From DAIOSQ01 sp036752465 (GTDB taxonomy: Bacteria; Pseudomonadota; Gammaproteobacteria; Legionellales; Legionellaceae), in the NCBI GenBank assembly GCA_036752465.1, contig DAIOSQ010000045.1:1-16106 (forward strand): a DNA stretch of 16,106 nt. Direction: 5' to 3'. This document shows positions 5,563 to 14,017 of this stretch, one piece after another (position 1 is the first letter of the stretch; each line of letters begins with the position of its first letter). The translations under genes were made by a program, and so were the position numbers. Below the pieces are notes generated by a model. The model was not told where the DNA came from and did no database searches. It saw only the letters and a list, made by a program, of their open reading frames with translations.

Positions 5563-7572
5563 CTACACCATACCAGCTTCACTATCATGCGCTTCATCAC
5601 TGGCTTCATCCGTTAATTTATCGGTTTGGTTTGTATCCGATGCTGCTGGCATCACAGCGGATACTGGCTGATTTCTTTGCATGTCCAGTTGTTTTTTGAG
5701 GGTGCCAAAGCTTGGTTGAGCAACAAATTTCTCAAATAAATCGTCTCTAAATCTCAAATCGAGCGTTATTTTAGGTTCATAGCGGGCTAAATATTGCGTT
5801 GAAAGCACCGATAATAAAAAAATCAAGCTTAACAAAACAAAGCTGGCTGCTGGCATCACCAAAAAACTAGCAAATATCAAAGCTGGGCACATGACCTGTA
5901 AACATAGGGTATGCAATACACGCATTTGTTGGTAAGAAATCATAGCTTGTTGATAATCTGACTGTGCATGTAAGCGCTGCATTTCTAAATACAACAATTT
6001 TTTTTCGGGCACGTAATCCGTATGGTTAAATTTATTCAACAATAGTTCGCTTTCTGCTCTGATATTGCGCTTGGACTGGGCGGCATGGTGGGTATTGAGC
6101 TCTCCCTCTACAGCCGTATGTAACACAATCGCACTGAAACAGATGGACAGCCCTAATAAATGCATCATTGGCAATACCGCAAACGGTGGAAAATAAGCAC
6201 ACATAACCGTGATGCTGCCCGTGATCAATCCCAATGATAACGCGATGTTGAGCATATGCTGATATTTTTTTTGGATCCACAAGCGTGCATGCTGATGTTG
6301 ATCTTTGCGCAAGGCCTCAGAATGACTATCCAAAGACGAGATAACTATTTTGGCGGATTCTAATGCATCTGACAATTCCGCTATCTGCTTTTGGCACAGT
6401 ACCCTCTGTTGTTGTTCATCTGCATCTAGATCATCCCTTGCTAATGCCCGGTTTTGCTGTTGTAACAATACGTGCAAACAATCGCTGAGCAGCACTTGTT
6501 GTTCGCACAATATGGCACGTTTGTTGTCAAGGCGTGCCGCATTCGACTCTAGTAAACACTGTTGTTTTTTAAAAAGCTCATTTTGTTCTGCAAACTCCCA
6601 ACAACTCAACATCAAGCTCAACACGCGCATAGATACCGCCAGTGGCTGCGCCCAAAGTGCAAATGGACTATTGCTCACCGCCCACCAAGCTATCATCAAG
6701 CCAATGCCAATCGACAAACCATCTTGCATCAATCTAAATTTACGTTGTTTTATTTCAAATATAAAACGCTCACTATGGGCGATAGCACGCTCTTGTGCAG
6801 TCGCACCGACCATGCTATGGTAAGCAACACTGCCAAGCTCTATGCCAAAGTGAGTGTATAATTGGATCCAACTCACATAACTTGAGATGACGGCATTGTC
6901 AGCAAAGGCTTGCCGAGCTGATTGCGTTCGATAAAAATCTGTTGACAGGGTATTGAATATATTTGACAGCAAACCACTGGCCCAGCTCCAATAGCGTCTT
7001 TTTTTATTAAACTCTTGCTGTAACCACAGCAAATCTTTCTGTTTCGCGTAGAAAAACGTTTGCACACTTGACAAAATGGCCGGTGCCAATATGGTCAAAC
7101 CAAGATATTTCACCGGCTTGTCGCTGTCATCCACTGCTTGAGCAATCTGCACTTGCAAGGCTTGTTGACAATCGCTGCTGGGTTGATCGGCAATGGATTG
7201 ATATAGCCTGGCCACAGTCTGGATTTGTGCAGCGCGTTGCTCAGCTGCTAACCCATGCGCCACTTCAAATTGGTATTGGGCGGAAAACATAAAGAAAGCA
7301 AATAACAGTACTTCCTGTTTTTGCTTGATAAATGCCCTCGGCAATACCGCTTTTATTGGCAAAAATTGCTCAATTTCGCTGAGTTGGCTGCTTAAATTTA
7401 ACACTATCAAGGACAGTGTGTCGCGTTGTGTGCTGATCACCAACACCGGCATCCGCGGCGGTGTCTGCTGAGCATAATAATCCTGCAGATAGCGGCACAA
7501 AAACTCCTGCGCCTCACTATCTAATGCAGCATAGGAAGTGCTAGATAAGATGCGATTGAGAATTTCTTCCAT
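5563..7572 (-). CDS. Unrecognised 669-residue membrane and coiled-coil protein with acidic C-terminal tail
   Basis: I do not recognise the family. There is no N-terminal signal peptide. Hydrophobic segments come in pairs: 283-301 with 306-325, 438-460 with 464-487, and 551-575 with 576-594, consistent with three membrane hairpins. Between the first two pairs, 330-435 is rich in Gln, Leu and Glu (EQQQRVLCQKQIAELSDALE) and should form a helical coiled coil; a second helical stretch lies at 500-550. Residues 1-280 are soluble and helical, with a mildly hydrophobic patch at 155-175 (LGLTILAPAILSSVQ). The final 20 residues are acidic (TDEASDEAHDSEAGMV), reminiscent of the Glu-rich C-terminal signals of many Dot/Icm type IV effectors, though that signal is loose. 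ATG at 7572 has only a weak ribosome binding site (TGATGA). The gene is monocistronic, convergent with the HD-GYP gene and divergent from the 864-residue gene. It could be an effector acting on host membranes or an inner-membrane protein of the bacterium. Confidence 0.85.
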   Translation of the reverse strand: MEEILNRILSSTSYAALDSEAQEFLCRYLQDYYAQQTPPRMPVLVISTQRDTLSLIVLNLSSQLSEIEQFLPIKAVLPRAFIKQKQEVLLFAFFMFSAQYQFEVAHGLAAEQRAAQIQTVARLYQSIADQPSSDCQQALQVQIAQAVDDSDKPVKYLGLTILAPAILSSVQTFFYAKQKDLLWLQQEFNKKRRYWSWASGLLSNIFNTLSTDFYRTQSARQAFADNAVISSYVSWIQLYTHFGIELGSVAYHSMVGATAQERAIAHSERFIFEIKQRKFRLMQDGLSIGIGLMIAWWAVSNSPFALWAQPLAVSMRVLSLMLSCWEFAEQNELFKKQQCLLESNAARLDNKRAILCEQQVLLSDCLHVLLQQQNRALARDDLDADEQQQRVLCQKQIAELSDALESAKIVISSLDSHSEALRKDQHQHARLWIQKKYQHMLNIALSLGLITGSITVMCAYFPPFAVLPMMHLLGLSICFSAIVLHTAVEGELNTHHAAQSKRNIRAESELLLNKFNHTDYVPEKKLLYLEMQRLHAQSDYQQAMISYQQMRVLHTLCLQVMCPALIFASFLVMPAASFVLLSLIFLLSVLSTQYLARYEPKITLDLRFRDDLFEKFVAQPSFGTLKKQLDMQRNQPVSAVMPAASDTNQTDKLTDEASDEAHDSEAGMV

Positions 7573-7622
7573 AAGATCATCAGCAGAGCGGACCTATCTA
7601 TAAGCATAGCATGAATTGTGCA

Positions 7623-7639
7623 TGGCAAAGCACTTGCCA
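7623..7639. repeat. Inverted repeat in the divergent promoter region
   Basis: Perfect 6-bp arms TGGCAA (7623-7628) and TTGCCA (7634-7639) around AGCAC, within the 193-bp gap between the 669- and 864-residue genes. It could be an operator or a leader hairpin for the minus-strand gene. No clear promoter was seen for that gene. Confidence 0.3.
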
Positions 7640-7708
7640 ACACATCACGAGTACGCCCTCTTGGATATGCGTTAAATGGCTGGCCACAGATTGGATTTTA
7701 AATACTTA

Positions 7709-7737
7709 TTGATCTAAATAATAACTTACAGTATTAT
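7709..7737 (+). promoter_or_regulatory. Predicted promoter of the 864-residue gene
   Basis: TTGATC (-35, 7709-7714, 4/6), a 17-base spacer and TATTAT (-10, 7732-7737, 5/6) would start transcription near 7744, about 22 bases before the ATG at 7766. A good ribosome binding site, AGAGAG at 7755-7760, precedes the ATG. Confidence 0.45.
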
Positions 7738-7765
7738 CTGTTTTCAAATATTTCAGAGAGTATCC

Positions 7766-10360
7766 ATGAAAAAGTCTAATCCTTTTTATCAATATCTCCT
7801 CAAGCAGCATCATACGTCGCTGCTCTCTAAAAAAGATCTGCATGACAATAAATATTTAATCATACAGTTAGCTCCAACAACACGCTGCAAATTGGACTAC
7901 AATGGAAAAACATGGACGTTTACGGAACATCATATCAGCGTGTATGCGGACATTGAGGAGGATGTTGGATACGAAAGCCTGTATCATTATACCGCAACCT
8001 GCGACCACGATAAGTTGCATATTTATTTCAATAAAAGGAACGAACCTATTGCAGTCACGCTGACAGAACATGACAGCCAACAAACAACGACGCTAACACA
8101 TTTACTCAAAGACACGGCCACAGAACTGCTGCCCATTAAGTTTGTTATAGAACAACAAATTCAGCCAATTATTCAACCATTACGCGCACAGCAATTGGCT
8201 GAAATCAATACACTTCAAACAGAGTACACCAAAAAACTCGACGACATAGAAACAGGATTGTTTGATGACTCAGAAAACGTCGAAGCGAACTTACGCTGCA
8301 TTAGAAGAGCCACTAACCTAGGGAATCGTCTGCTGCTGATCAGCTATAAGAAAAAATTTTTAGATACAACCTTGCGTTATTTGCATCAGTGTGAAAAAAC
8401 TCTATCACAGGCACAATCTGCATCTGCCAAGAGCCGCAGCAAACAAACGACACCACTTGCAAGCCTTGCATTCACTGAAAGTAAGACATCTGGCGCAACC
8501 GTAGCAAGCAAGCGCACGGTACCCAAGCAACCCCGAACAGAAAAAATGCGCGCCTCCGCAATAAAATTATTGGATACAACCGCAATACTCAGCATAACCA
8601 CCTCATTTGAAAATACATACAATCATTATCTAACGATGTGGGGTACTTTTGAGGCGTGCGCGGAACTGTCACACAAACTCGAACTGTTCAAGCAGTTGGG
8701 CCAGTATTTGCCTGCATTGCATGCAGCTGGTTTAGAGTTGCTCTCTGAGCTAGAAGCACCCTCCACCGCTGCAGAAAAAATCCTAGTACACAAAGCAGAT
8801 TTAGGTATTAATCTTGTGCAAGAAGCCTATACCAAGGCTGGTGTAAATCTGTTGCTACAGTGTCTGCAACCAACCGGAGTTACAGCGCTGGAACCGTACG
8901 AAGAAATGTTAGAAAAATTTGCAGATTTGTTGCCTAGTACGCAGATAGAATCTGCTATTCGCCAGCAGAACCTACCTGCACTCGCATTTTTGCTCAAACA
9001 CACCAAAATCAGCATCAACTATTATTTGATCAAAGATAAGAATGGAATTTGGTTATCACCCCTATGTGCTGCCTACAAATATGGTAACGTTGGCATGTTT
9101 GAATTGTTATTAAAGCATAACGCCTCATGCATGGCCTCGTATCAGGGTTTGCCACTGGCACACACACTATTACAATTAGGCGCTCGCGATCAATTTCAAC
9201 AGTTGTTTTTAAACCACTACGAGCCTGCACTTAATGGCAATCCCAGATTTTACAAAACACTTGCTGCCGCAGTGGCGCGCAAACTGGAGGAAGGTCCGTT
9301 CGATAGCGCACTGCATCATGCGCAGGCAGCCTACGAAAGAGTCTTTCAAGCCAATCAAGGTGAACACATCAAACTTTCTCAGTCTGCTCGTAGCAATATT
9401 GTTGCCATCAGAAATGCCATGAATCCAGATATGATAGAGCAAATGCGCGTGCTGTCGCCGGCAGAAAGGCGCCTGTATGCTGAATTAGAAGCAAAATCAT
9501 TGGAGTTATGCACATTGATGAGTAAAACACATCAAACCACACAGTTAATGCGGACATCCGAAAAACAACTTAAAAATTCAAAAAAAATGATAGACCATAA
9601 ATTGGGGCAATTATTTTATGCTATAACCAAAGAAGAAGTCCTACAAGAAATTCAAAAACAAATAGATTTGCTAAACGCCAATATCACATATTGCACCTTA
9701 TATCCTAAAAAGGACCATCTAAGCAAAAGCGAAAAAAGAGACTTTATAGCCGCTGCACAGACATTACAGCAAGCAATTAAAACCCAGGCGGACTTTGCCC
9801 ATCTGCTGGAGGAACTTGATACAGCAAGGACCTTACCTCAACCAAACATAAACGATCTCACGCAAAAACTTAGGAATATGGGCGAGATTGGGGAGGAATT
9901 TATGGCGCTGCGAAATTTATTAGAACCAATCGCCAGAAGTCGCCCGGCTCTAACAACAGCCATGGATAATTTAGAAGAGCTGACACGCCAGTTACGAGAC
10001 CTAACAACCCTTACCGATACCTCAGCCAATCAATCCAGATTTTTTAGATCGGCCTGCAACAGCTCAACTCAACCGGCAGTACGCGACAACATCCAAAGAG
10101 TTGGTACACAGACCGCGATATGTGATGAAGACAGTGACTCAGAGTTTGAAGGTCTAGATTTTCTTGAGGCAAGTGAAGCACCGAGTGATCCCATGCCAAT
10201 TGCTGCGCAGCCTGGCTCGCCAACCAGAGACACGCCTTTAGCGGATGAGGACGGTTTTTTCAGGAGATTTCCATTCGTGCTCAGCAATCCACCTGGTGAC
10301 CCCACAGAAGATTTAAGTCAAGCGCTGATTGTGTATGGTTCTTTACCCTGCAGGATCTAA
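7766..10360 (+). CDS. Large 864-residue protein with degenerate ankyrin-like repeats, helical region and acidic C-terminus; candidate effector
   Basis: No signal peptide or membrane segment. The N-terminal 120 residues look beta-rich (KLHIYFNKRNEPIAVTLTEHD). Residues 125-210 are helical; 215-260 is a low-complexity linker rich in Ser, Lys, Thr and Arg (SASAKSRSKQTTP). Residues 390-475 show two or three weak ankyrin-like repeats (IRQQNLPALAFLLKH; SPLCAAYKYGNVGMFELLLKH; PLAHTLLQLGARDQFQQL), spaced about 35 residues apart. Residues 560-750 are mostly long helices, probably coiled coil. The end is disordered and acidic: CDEDSDSEFEGLDFLEASE at 786-804, then Pro-rich sequence to PCRI. The design (helper repeats, long helices, Glu-rich C-terminal region) resembles type IV secreted effectors of intracellular gammaproteobacteria, but I recognise no catalytic domain. 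ATG 7766 has AGAGAG at good spacing and a plausible promoter. The TAA at 10358-10360 overlaps the convergent ubiX stop. Confidence 0.88.
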   Translation: MKKSNPFYQYLLKQHHTSLLSKKDLHDNKYLIIQLAPTTRCKLDYNGKTWTFTEHHISVYADIEEDVGYESLYHYTATCDHDKLHIYFNKRNEPIAVTLTEHDSQQTTTLTHLLKDTATELLPIKFVIEQQIQPIIQPLRAQQLAEINTLQTEYTKKLDDIETGLFDDSENVEANLRCIRRATNLGNRLLLISYKKKFLDTTLRYLHQCEKTLSQAQSASAKSRSKQTTPLASLAFTESKTSGATVASKRTVPKQPRTEKMRASAIKLLDTTAILSITTSFENTYNHYLTMWGTFEACAELSHKLELFKQLGQYLPALHAAGLELLSELEAPSTAAEKILVHKADLGINLVQEAYTKAGVNLLLQCLQPTGVTALEPYEEMLEKFADLLPSTQIESAIRQQNLPALAFLLKHTKISINYYLIKDKNGIWLSPLCAAYKYGNVGMFELLLKHNASCMASYQGLPLAHTLLQLGARDQFQQLFLNHYEPALNGNPRFYKTLAAAVARKLEEGPFDSALHHAQAAYERVFQANQGEHIKLSQSARSNIVAIRNAMNPDMIEQMRVLSPAERRLYAELEAKSLELCTLMSKTHQTTQLMRTSEKQLKNSKKMIDHKLGQLFYAITKEEVLQEIQKQIDLLNANITYCTLYPKKDHLSKSEKRDFIAAAQTLQQAIKTQADFAHLLEELDTARTLPQPNINDLTQKLRNMGEIGEEFMALRNLLEPIARSRPALTTAMDNLEELTRQLRDLTTLTDTSANQSRFFRSACNSSTQPAVRDNIQRVGTQTAICDEDSDSEFEGLDFLEASEAPSDPMPIAAQPGSPTRDTPLADEDGFFRRFPFVLSNPPGDPTEDLSQALIVYGSLPCRI

Positions 10361-10923
10361 TCCTGCTCGCCCCAGCGGGTAAAATGCGTGTCTATGTCAA
10401 ATAAGTCTAGAATTCGACCAACCGTATCATTGACAATATCCATGATGGTCTGCGGTCTATGATAAAATGCCGGCACAGGTGGGCAAATAATCCCGCCCAT
10501 TTGGGTAACTTGTAGCATATTTTGCAAATGTACCGAATGTAACGGGGACTCGCGTGGCACCAACACCAAACGGCGTCTTTCTTTGAGCACCACATCAGCA
10601 GCCCGGGACAGTAAATTGTTGCCAAAGCCATGTGCGATTTCACTTAAACTTTTCATCGAGCATGGAATAACAATCATACCACTCGTTTTAAACGAGCCAC
10701 TGGCTATGGGTGCGGCTATATCTTGATAAGGGTAACATACATCAGCCAACGCCTTTAATGCGTGTAGCGAGACATCCGTTTCATGGGCCAAAGTCAATTG
10801 CGCCGCCTTGCTGATCACCAGATGGGTCTCCACCTGCATTGGCTGTAACAGTTGCAACAGGTGAATGGCGTAAATCATCCCTGAAGAACCACTCATGCCA
10901 ATAATCAATCGTTTTTTATTCAT
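10357..10923 (-). CDS. ubiX: Flavin prenyltransferase UbiX
   Basis: UbiX joins a dimethylallyl group to FMN to make prenylated FMN, the cofactor of the UbiD decarboxylase in ubiquinone synthesis. The 188 residues align along the whole length with E. coli UbiX (189): the FMN-binding GMSGSSGMIYAIHLL near the N-terminus, ETHLVISKAAQLTL, SGSFKTSGMIVIPCSMKSLS, the LSRAADVVLKERRRLVLVPRE core, SPLHSVHLQNM, and PPVPAFYHRPQTI. A longer upstream frame exists, but ATG 10923 gives the family N-terminus MNKKRLIIG. It overlaps the permease 3' end by 8 bp (ATGAATAA), and the weak ribosome binding site suggests translational coupling. It is the last gene of the pump operon and its stop overlaps the convergent 864-residue gene by 4 bp. 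ubiD is not in the window. Confidence 0.96.
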   Translation of the reverse strand: MNKKRLIIGMSGSSGMIYAIHLLQLLQPMQVETHLVISKAAQLTLAHETDVSLHALKALADVCYPYQDIAAPIASGSFKTSGMIVIPCSMKSLSEIAHGFGNNLLSRAADVVLKERRRLVLVPRESPLHSVHLQNMLQVTQMGGIICPPVPAFYHRPQTIMDIVNDTVGRILDLFDIDTHFTRWGEQD

Positions 10924-12115
10924 TGCGTAATGATTCCATAGGTTCAAGTTTTGCGGCACGGCTCGCCGGGTAAAAGCCAAAAAATATCCCGGTGGATACG
11001 GACACCGCAAAGCCGGCCAAAGGTGGCATCCAATGTATGGCAAAAGCCCAATGGCTAAAGTATGCCACAATGGCGGTGAATGTCAGCCCAACAACCACGC
11101 CAAGGATGCCACCAAACAACGACAACATCACCGATTCTACCAAAAACAAAGTACGTATTTCAGCATTTTTTGCACCCACTGCTTTGCGTATGCCTATTTC
11201 TTTTTTACGCTCGCTGACTGAAACCAACATCACATTCATAATCCCAATCCCACCGACCAACAATGAAATGCCACCTATAACCCCCAACAATAACGTAAAA
11301 ATATGGCCTTGACTCTCCATACTGTTGATAATTTGCTTGGCGCTGCGGACATACACGGTCAATTTTGGCGCGGTGGCATTGAGCTTTTTTTCAATAGTTT
11401 GGATGGTCTTATCAATATCAATGTCTTGTTTCAAGCGCAAGACTGCATTGTTGATATGATAATCTTTACTGACCAGACCCATGCCCGCAATAGGAATCAT
11501 GACAGATAAATTGACATTTTCGTTAAAAAAACCATTTTCTTTCCATGGAGCAGCCTCGCCAATAATTGTGTACAGTACGTTGCCAATGCGGATTTGCTGC
11601 CCGATAGGATCATCTAGTGTGCTCATTTTAATTGCATCAGCAACTGCATGACCAATCACGCAAAAATGCTCAAATGAGTCGACAAATGAGACAAAATGAC
11701 CACGAATGACGATGATATGCATAATATCTGCCAATGATTCATCCGCACCAATCACCGCCGCTTTGATCATGCGTCCGCGAAAGCTCACTGTCTGCGCCGC
11801 CGTGCTGTAAGGTGCGATGGCGAGAACATCGTGGTTTTGCAGCGGCAATTGTCGCCATTGCCGCAATGATATATTATTTTGACCGCTCTGGGCGCCAGCA
11901 ACGGTGTTTCTTTCAAACACAGTAATAGACAGCAAGTCGGTGCCTAATACTTTAAATTGCTCCAGAGCTTTTTCGGTCGCCAATTGTCCGCAACCCATCA
12001 AGGCCACCACCGCGGCAGTACCCATTAATATACCCAATACAGCCAATAATGAGCGCAGTTTTGCTGCGTTGAGATTCAAAAGCGCCTGCTGACAATGATG
12101 TCCCAGGGTCATCAT
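10916..12115 (-). CDS. MacB-like ABC transporter permease
   Basis: A 399-residue inner-membrane permease of the MacB/FtsX class. TM1 lies at about 21-43 (LRSLLAVLGILMGTAAVVAL), followed by a periplasmic domain of about 225 residues, then TM2 at 273-298, TM3 at 327-352 and TM4 at 364-384. The loop after TM2 carries the signature SERKKEIGIRKAVGAKNAEI, which couples to the ATPase, and the C-terminus has the typical FGFYPASRAAKLEPMESLRNE pattern. In E. coli MacB the ATPase is fused in front of this unit; here the two are separate genes, as is common elsewhere. Start ATG 12115 overlaps the ATPase stop in ATGA. Such permeases do not move substrate through a membrane channel; they transmit ATP-driven motion to the periplasmic adaptor and TolC channel. 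The substrate cannot be read from the sequence. LolC/E is less likely given the four-helix MacB pattern and the neighbouring adaptor and channel. Confidence 0.93.
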   Translation of the reverse strand: MMTLGHHCQQALLNLNAAKLRSLLAVLGILMGTAAVVALMGCGQLATEKALEQFKVLGTDLLSITVFERNTVAGAQSGQNNISLRQWRQLPLQNHDVLAIAPYSTAAQTVSFRGRMIKAAVIGADESLADIMHIIVIRGHFVSFVDSFEHFCVIGHAVADAIKMSTLDDPIGQQIRIGNVLYTIIGEAAPWKENGFFNENVNLSVMIPIAGMGLVSKDYHINNAVLRLKQDIDIDKTIQTIEKKLNATAPKLTVYVRSAKQIINSMESQGHIFTLLLGVIGGISLLVGGIGIMNVMLVSVSERKKEIGIRKAVGAKNAEIRTLFLVESVMLSLFGGILGVVVGLTFTAIVAYFSHWAFAIHWMPPLAGFAVSVSTGIFFGFYPASRAAKLEPMESLRNE

Positions 12116-12879
12116 GATGGCGCTGCTGCGACAATCTGGCCATCAGCCAAAGTAATTTGACGTTGACATAGCGATGCCACCCGGGAATCATGCGTTACCA
12201 TAATGATGGTACGCCCTTCGTGATGCAATTGTTGAAATAGCGCCATGATTCCCTCCCCCGTCTGCGAGTCAAGTGCTCCTGTTGGCTCATCGGCGAGTAA
12301 GATCTTGGGCTCTCCTATCAGTGCTCTGGCAATGGCAATACGTTGCTGCTGCCCACCGGACAATTGCGTAGGGCGATGGTGCGCAAAGCGATCCATGCCA
12401 ACACGCCGCAATACCTCATCGACTTTTTGCTGGAGTCTATGGCCTGTATACCCACGATATGTGAGTGGCAATGCCACATTTTGTGCCGCTGTGAAGCGTG
12501 GTAATAAATTAAATTGCTGAAAGACAAAGCCTATATATTGATTTCTTAAGTGCGCACGTTCATCCTCGCTCATCGCTTGCACAGGCTGTTCGTGCAATAA
12601 ATATTGCCCTGCATCCGCCCTATCCAACAAACCAATGATGCTCATTAAGGTTGACTTACCCGAACCAGACGGGCCGACAATGGCGATCATCTCACCCTGA
12701 TCAACGTTTAGTGAAACGCCGGCCAACGCATGGCTCTCAACATGCTCCAGCTGATATTTTTTAACAATATCAGTTAACATGAGCAAGGGTTTTGGCGCAA
12801 CAGGGTGCGACTGTCCAGCTGAGGAGCAGACATGATTCAGCTGGTGTGGTTTACTCAGCCGCATCATATAACACCACAT
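12112..12879 (-). CDS. ABC transporter ATPase (MacB/LolD class)
   Basis: The ATPase partner of the permease that follows. In the 255-residue form: Walker A GPSGSGKST at 69-77, Q-loop FQQFNLLP around 120-127, signature LSGGQQQR at 173-180, Walker B ILLADE at 193-198, the family-typical PTGALD, and H-loop VTHD with H230. All catalytic motifs are intact. The start is uncertain: ATG 12879 overlaps the adaptor gene by 29 bp and is directly preceded by GGGGG; ATGs at 12867 and 12864 are also possible; ATG 12780 would give a 222-residue protein starting MLTDIVKKY, which matches the usual family N-terminus but has no visible ribosome binding site. The extra 33 residues are polar and not conserved-looking. 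The stop overlaps the permease start in ATGA. It acts on the cytoplasmic face of the inner membrane, powering the tripartite pump. Confidence 0.94.
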   Translation of the reverse strand: MWCYMMRLSKPHQLNHVCSSAGQSHPVAPKPLLMLTDIVKKYQLEHVESHALAGVSLNVDQGEMIAIVGPSGSGKSTLMSIIGLLDRADAGQYLLHEQPVQAMSEDERAHLRNQYIGFVFQQFNLLPRFTAAQNVALPLTYRGYTGHRLQQKVDEVLRRVGMDRFAHHRPTQLSGGQQQRIAIARALIGEPKILLADEPTGALDSQTGEGIMALFQQLHHEGRTIIMVTHDSRVASLCQRQITLADGQIVAAAPS

Positions 12880-14017
12880 CCCCCGCTTGCAGGCCAGACT
12901 CGATGGCTACCTTATCACTGCGCGCCTCCCCAGTAATAACTGGGGTTTTATGAATGTTACCATCTTTGGTCTTAACCATCACCATACTATGCCCCAACCC
13001 TGAATGAACTGCCCGGATAGGCACATATAATTTTTTTGGACTTTGCACCAGCAAATCAATCGCAGCACTCATACCAACCTTGATCAACGCTTGTTGTGCC
13101 GGCGTCAAGTGAGGCACAACGACCACTGCGGTAAACGAAGGCAGCGCGCCATTGCTGCTGTTAGATGCTTGCGCATTGATGGTGATCAGTTTGCCTTTTA
13201 GGGTTTCATTGGCAAAAGCGACTCCCCGCACCAAGGCTGGCATACCCATCGTGACTTTATCCAAATCAATTTCAGGAATATCAATATTGACACTAATTCC
13301 TCGCAAATCACCCACCAACGCCAGTACCTGTCCAGACTTTACCGTCGAGCCTACGGTTAATCCCACTGATTTTTCATCCATATTTTTTGGAGGATATAAT
13401 AACACCCCATCACCCGGGGCTTTGAGTGGTATCAAATTATGTTTATGGGTCAAAGCAAGACGTACTTTGTCAAATTCATTAAAGCTCAATTTAGCAATAT
13501 CTGGGGCAGACGACTCACCCATTTTTTCTAAAAGTTCCTGAATTTTTTTTGAGCTTTGGATCAAGCCTATTCTTGCGGTATTTAAGCCGGATTGCTCACT
13601 TAAATAAGTATTTTTAGCAATTAATCCGGCTCTCCATAAATCCTCAGTACCAGAAAACTTGGCTTTTGACACCGCATAATTGTCTTTGGCTTTTAAATAT
13701 TCGGTCAAAGCGTCGCTGTATAGTTTGTGAAACTCTGCTGAGTCCAGGATGTATACCGTCTGTCCCTTGGCCACATGTTGTCCAAAATGAAAAGCCATCT
13801 GATCTAATACACCCTCTGCTGGACTGGTCAAGGTGGTTTCTTGGATCGGTTGTATGGTGCCAGTAAAATGTAGCATTTGGTTATAAGATACTTTTTGGAC
13901 CACAAACGTGCGTGCCTCTCCGGGGTGCTGGGGTCGAGATTTTTTATGACAAGCGACGAAACAGACACAAACTAGCATGCTGAGTATTGCTACTTTTTTT
14001 ATGCGTAATGCGTTCAT
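12851..14017 (-). CDS. Periplasmic adaptor (membrane fusion) subunit, MacA/HlyD-like, possible lipoprotein
   Basis: A 388-residue adaptor linking the inner-membrane ABC unit to the TolC channel. Residues 7-23 are a signal sequence ending FVAC followed by HKK, a lipobox-like site (Phe at -3 is unusual), so C23 may be lipidated. FTGTIQPIQETTLTSPAEGVL (51-71) with FHFGQHVAKGQTVYIL (76-91) is the first lipoyl half-motif; 95-190 is a helical hairpin (ALTEYLKAKDNYAVSKAKF); LKAPGDGVLL (198-207) with VGSTVKSGQVLALVGDL (222-238) is the second half. The beta-barrel and membrane-proximal domains follow to the C-terminus (VPIRAVHSGLGHSMVMVKTKDG; ESGLQAGDVVLYD). ATG 14017 overlaps the stop of the TolC-like gene in ATGA, and GAGG lies nine bases upstream. 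The order channel, adaptor, ATPase, permease indicates a dedicated pump. Substrates of this class include macrolides, peptides, lipids and siderophores; nothing here decides. Confidence 0.92.
   Translation of the reverse strand: MNALRIKKVAILSMLVCVCFVACHKKSRPQHPGEARTFVVQKVSYNQMLHFTGTIQPIQETTLTSPAEGVLDQMAFHFGQHVAKGQTVYILDSAEFHKLYSDALTEYLKAKDNYAVSKAKFSGTEDLWRAGLIAKNTYLSEQSGLNTARIGLIQSSKKIQELLEKMGESSAPDIAKLSFNEFDKVRLALTHKHNLIPLKAPGDGVLLYPPKNMDEKSVGLTVGSTVKSGQVLALVGDLRGISVNIDIPEIDLDKVTMGMPALVRGVAFANETLKGKLITINAQASNSSNGALPSFTAVVVVPHLTPAQQALIKVGMSAAIDLLVQSPKKLYVPIRAVHSGLGHSMVMVKTKDGNIHKTPVITGEARSDKVAIESGLQAGDVVLYDAAE

Noticed and set aside
6350..6861. Plus-strand frames of 157 and 99 residues opposite the 669-residue gene
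   Set aside because: They are rich in Ser, Cys and Asn runs typical of antisense readings of Gln/Leu-rich coiled coil; the minus-strand gene explains the region.
7699..7731. PmrA-type box (CTTAA repeats) before the 864-residue gene
   Set aside because: CTTAT and CTAAA are present but spacing and sequence do not fit the tandem consensus; an AT-rich promoter explains them.
10924..11070. N-terminal extension of ubiX
   Set aside because: The extension lies inside the permease gene in another frame, and ATG 10923 gives the family N-terminus and length.
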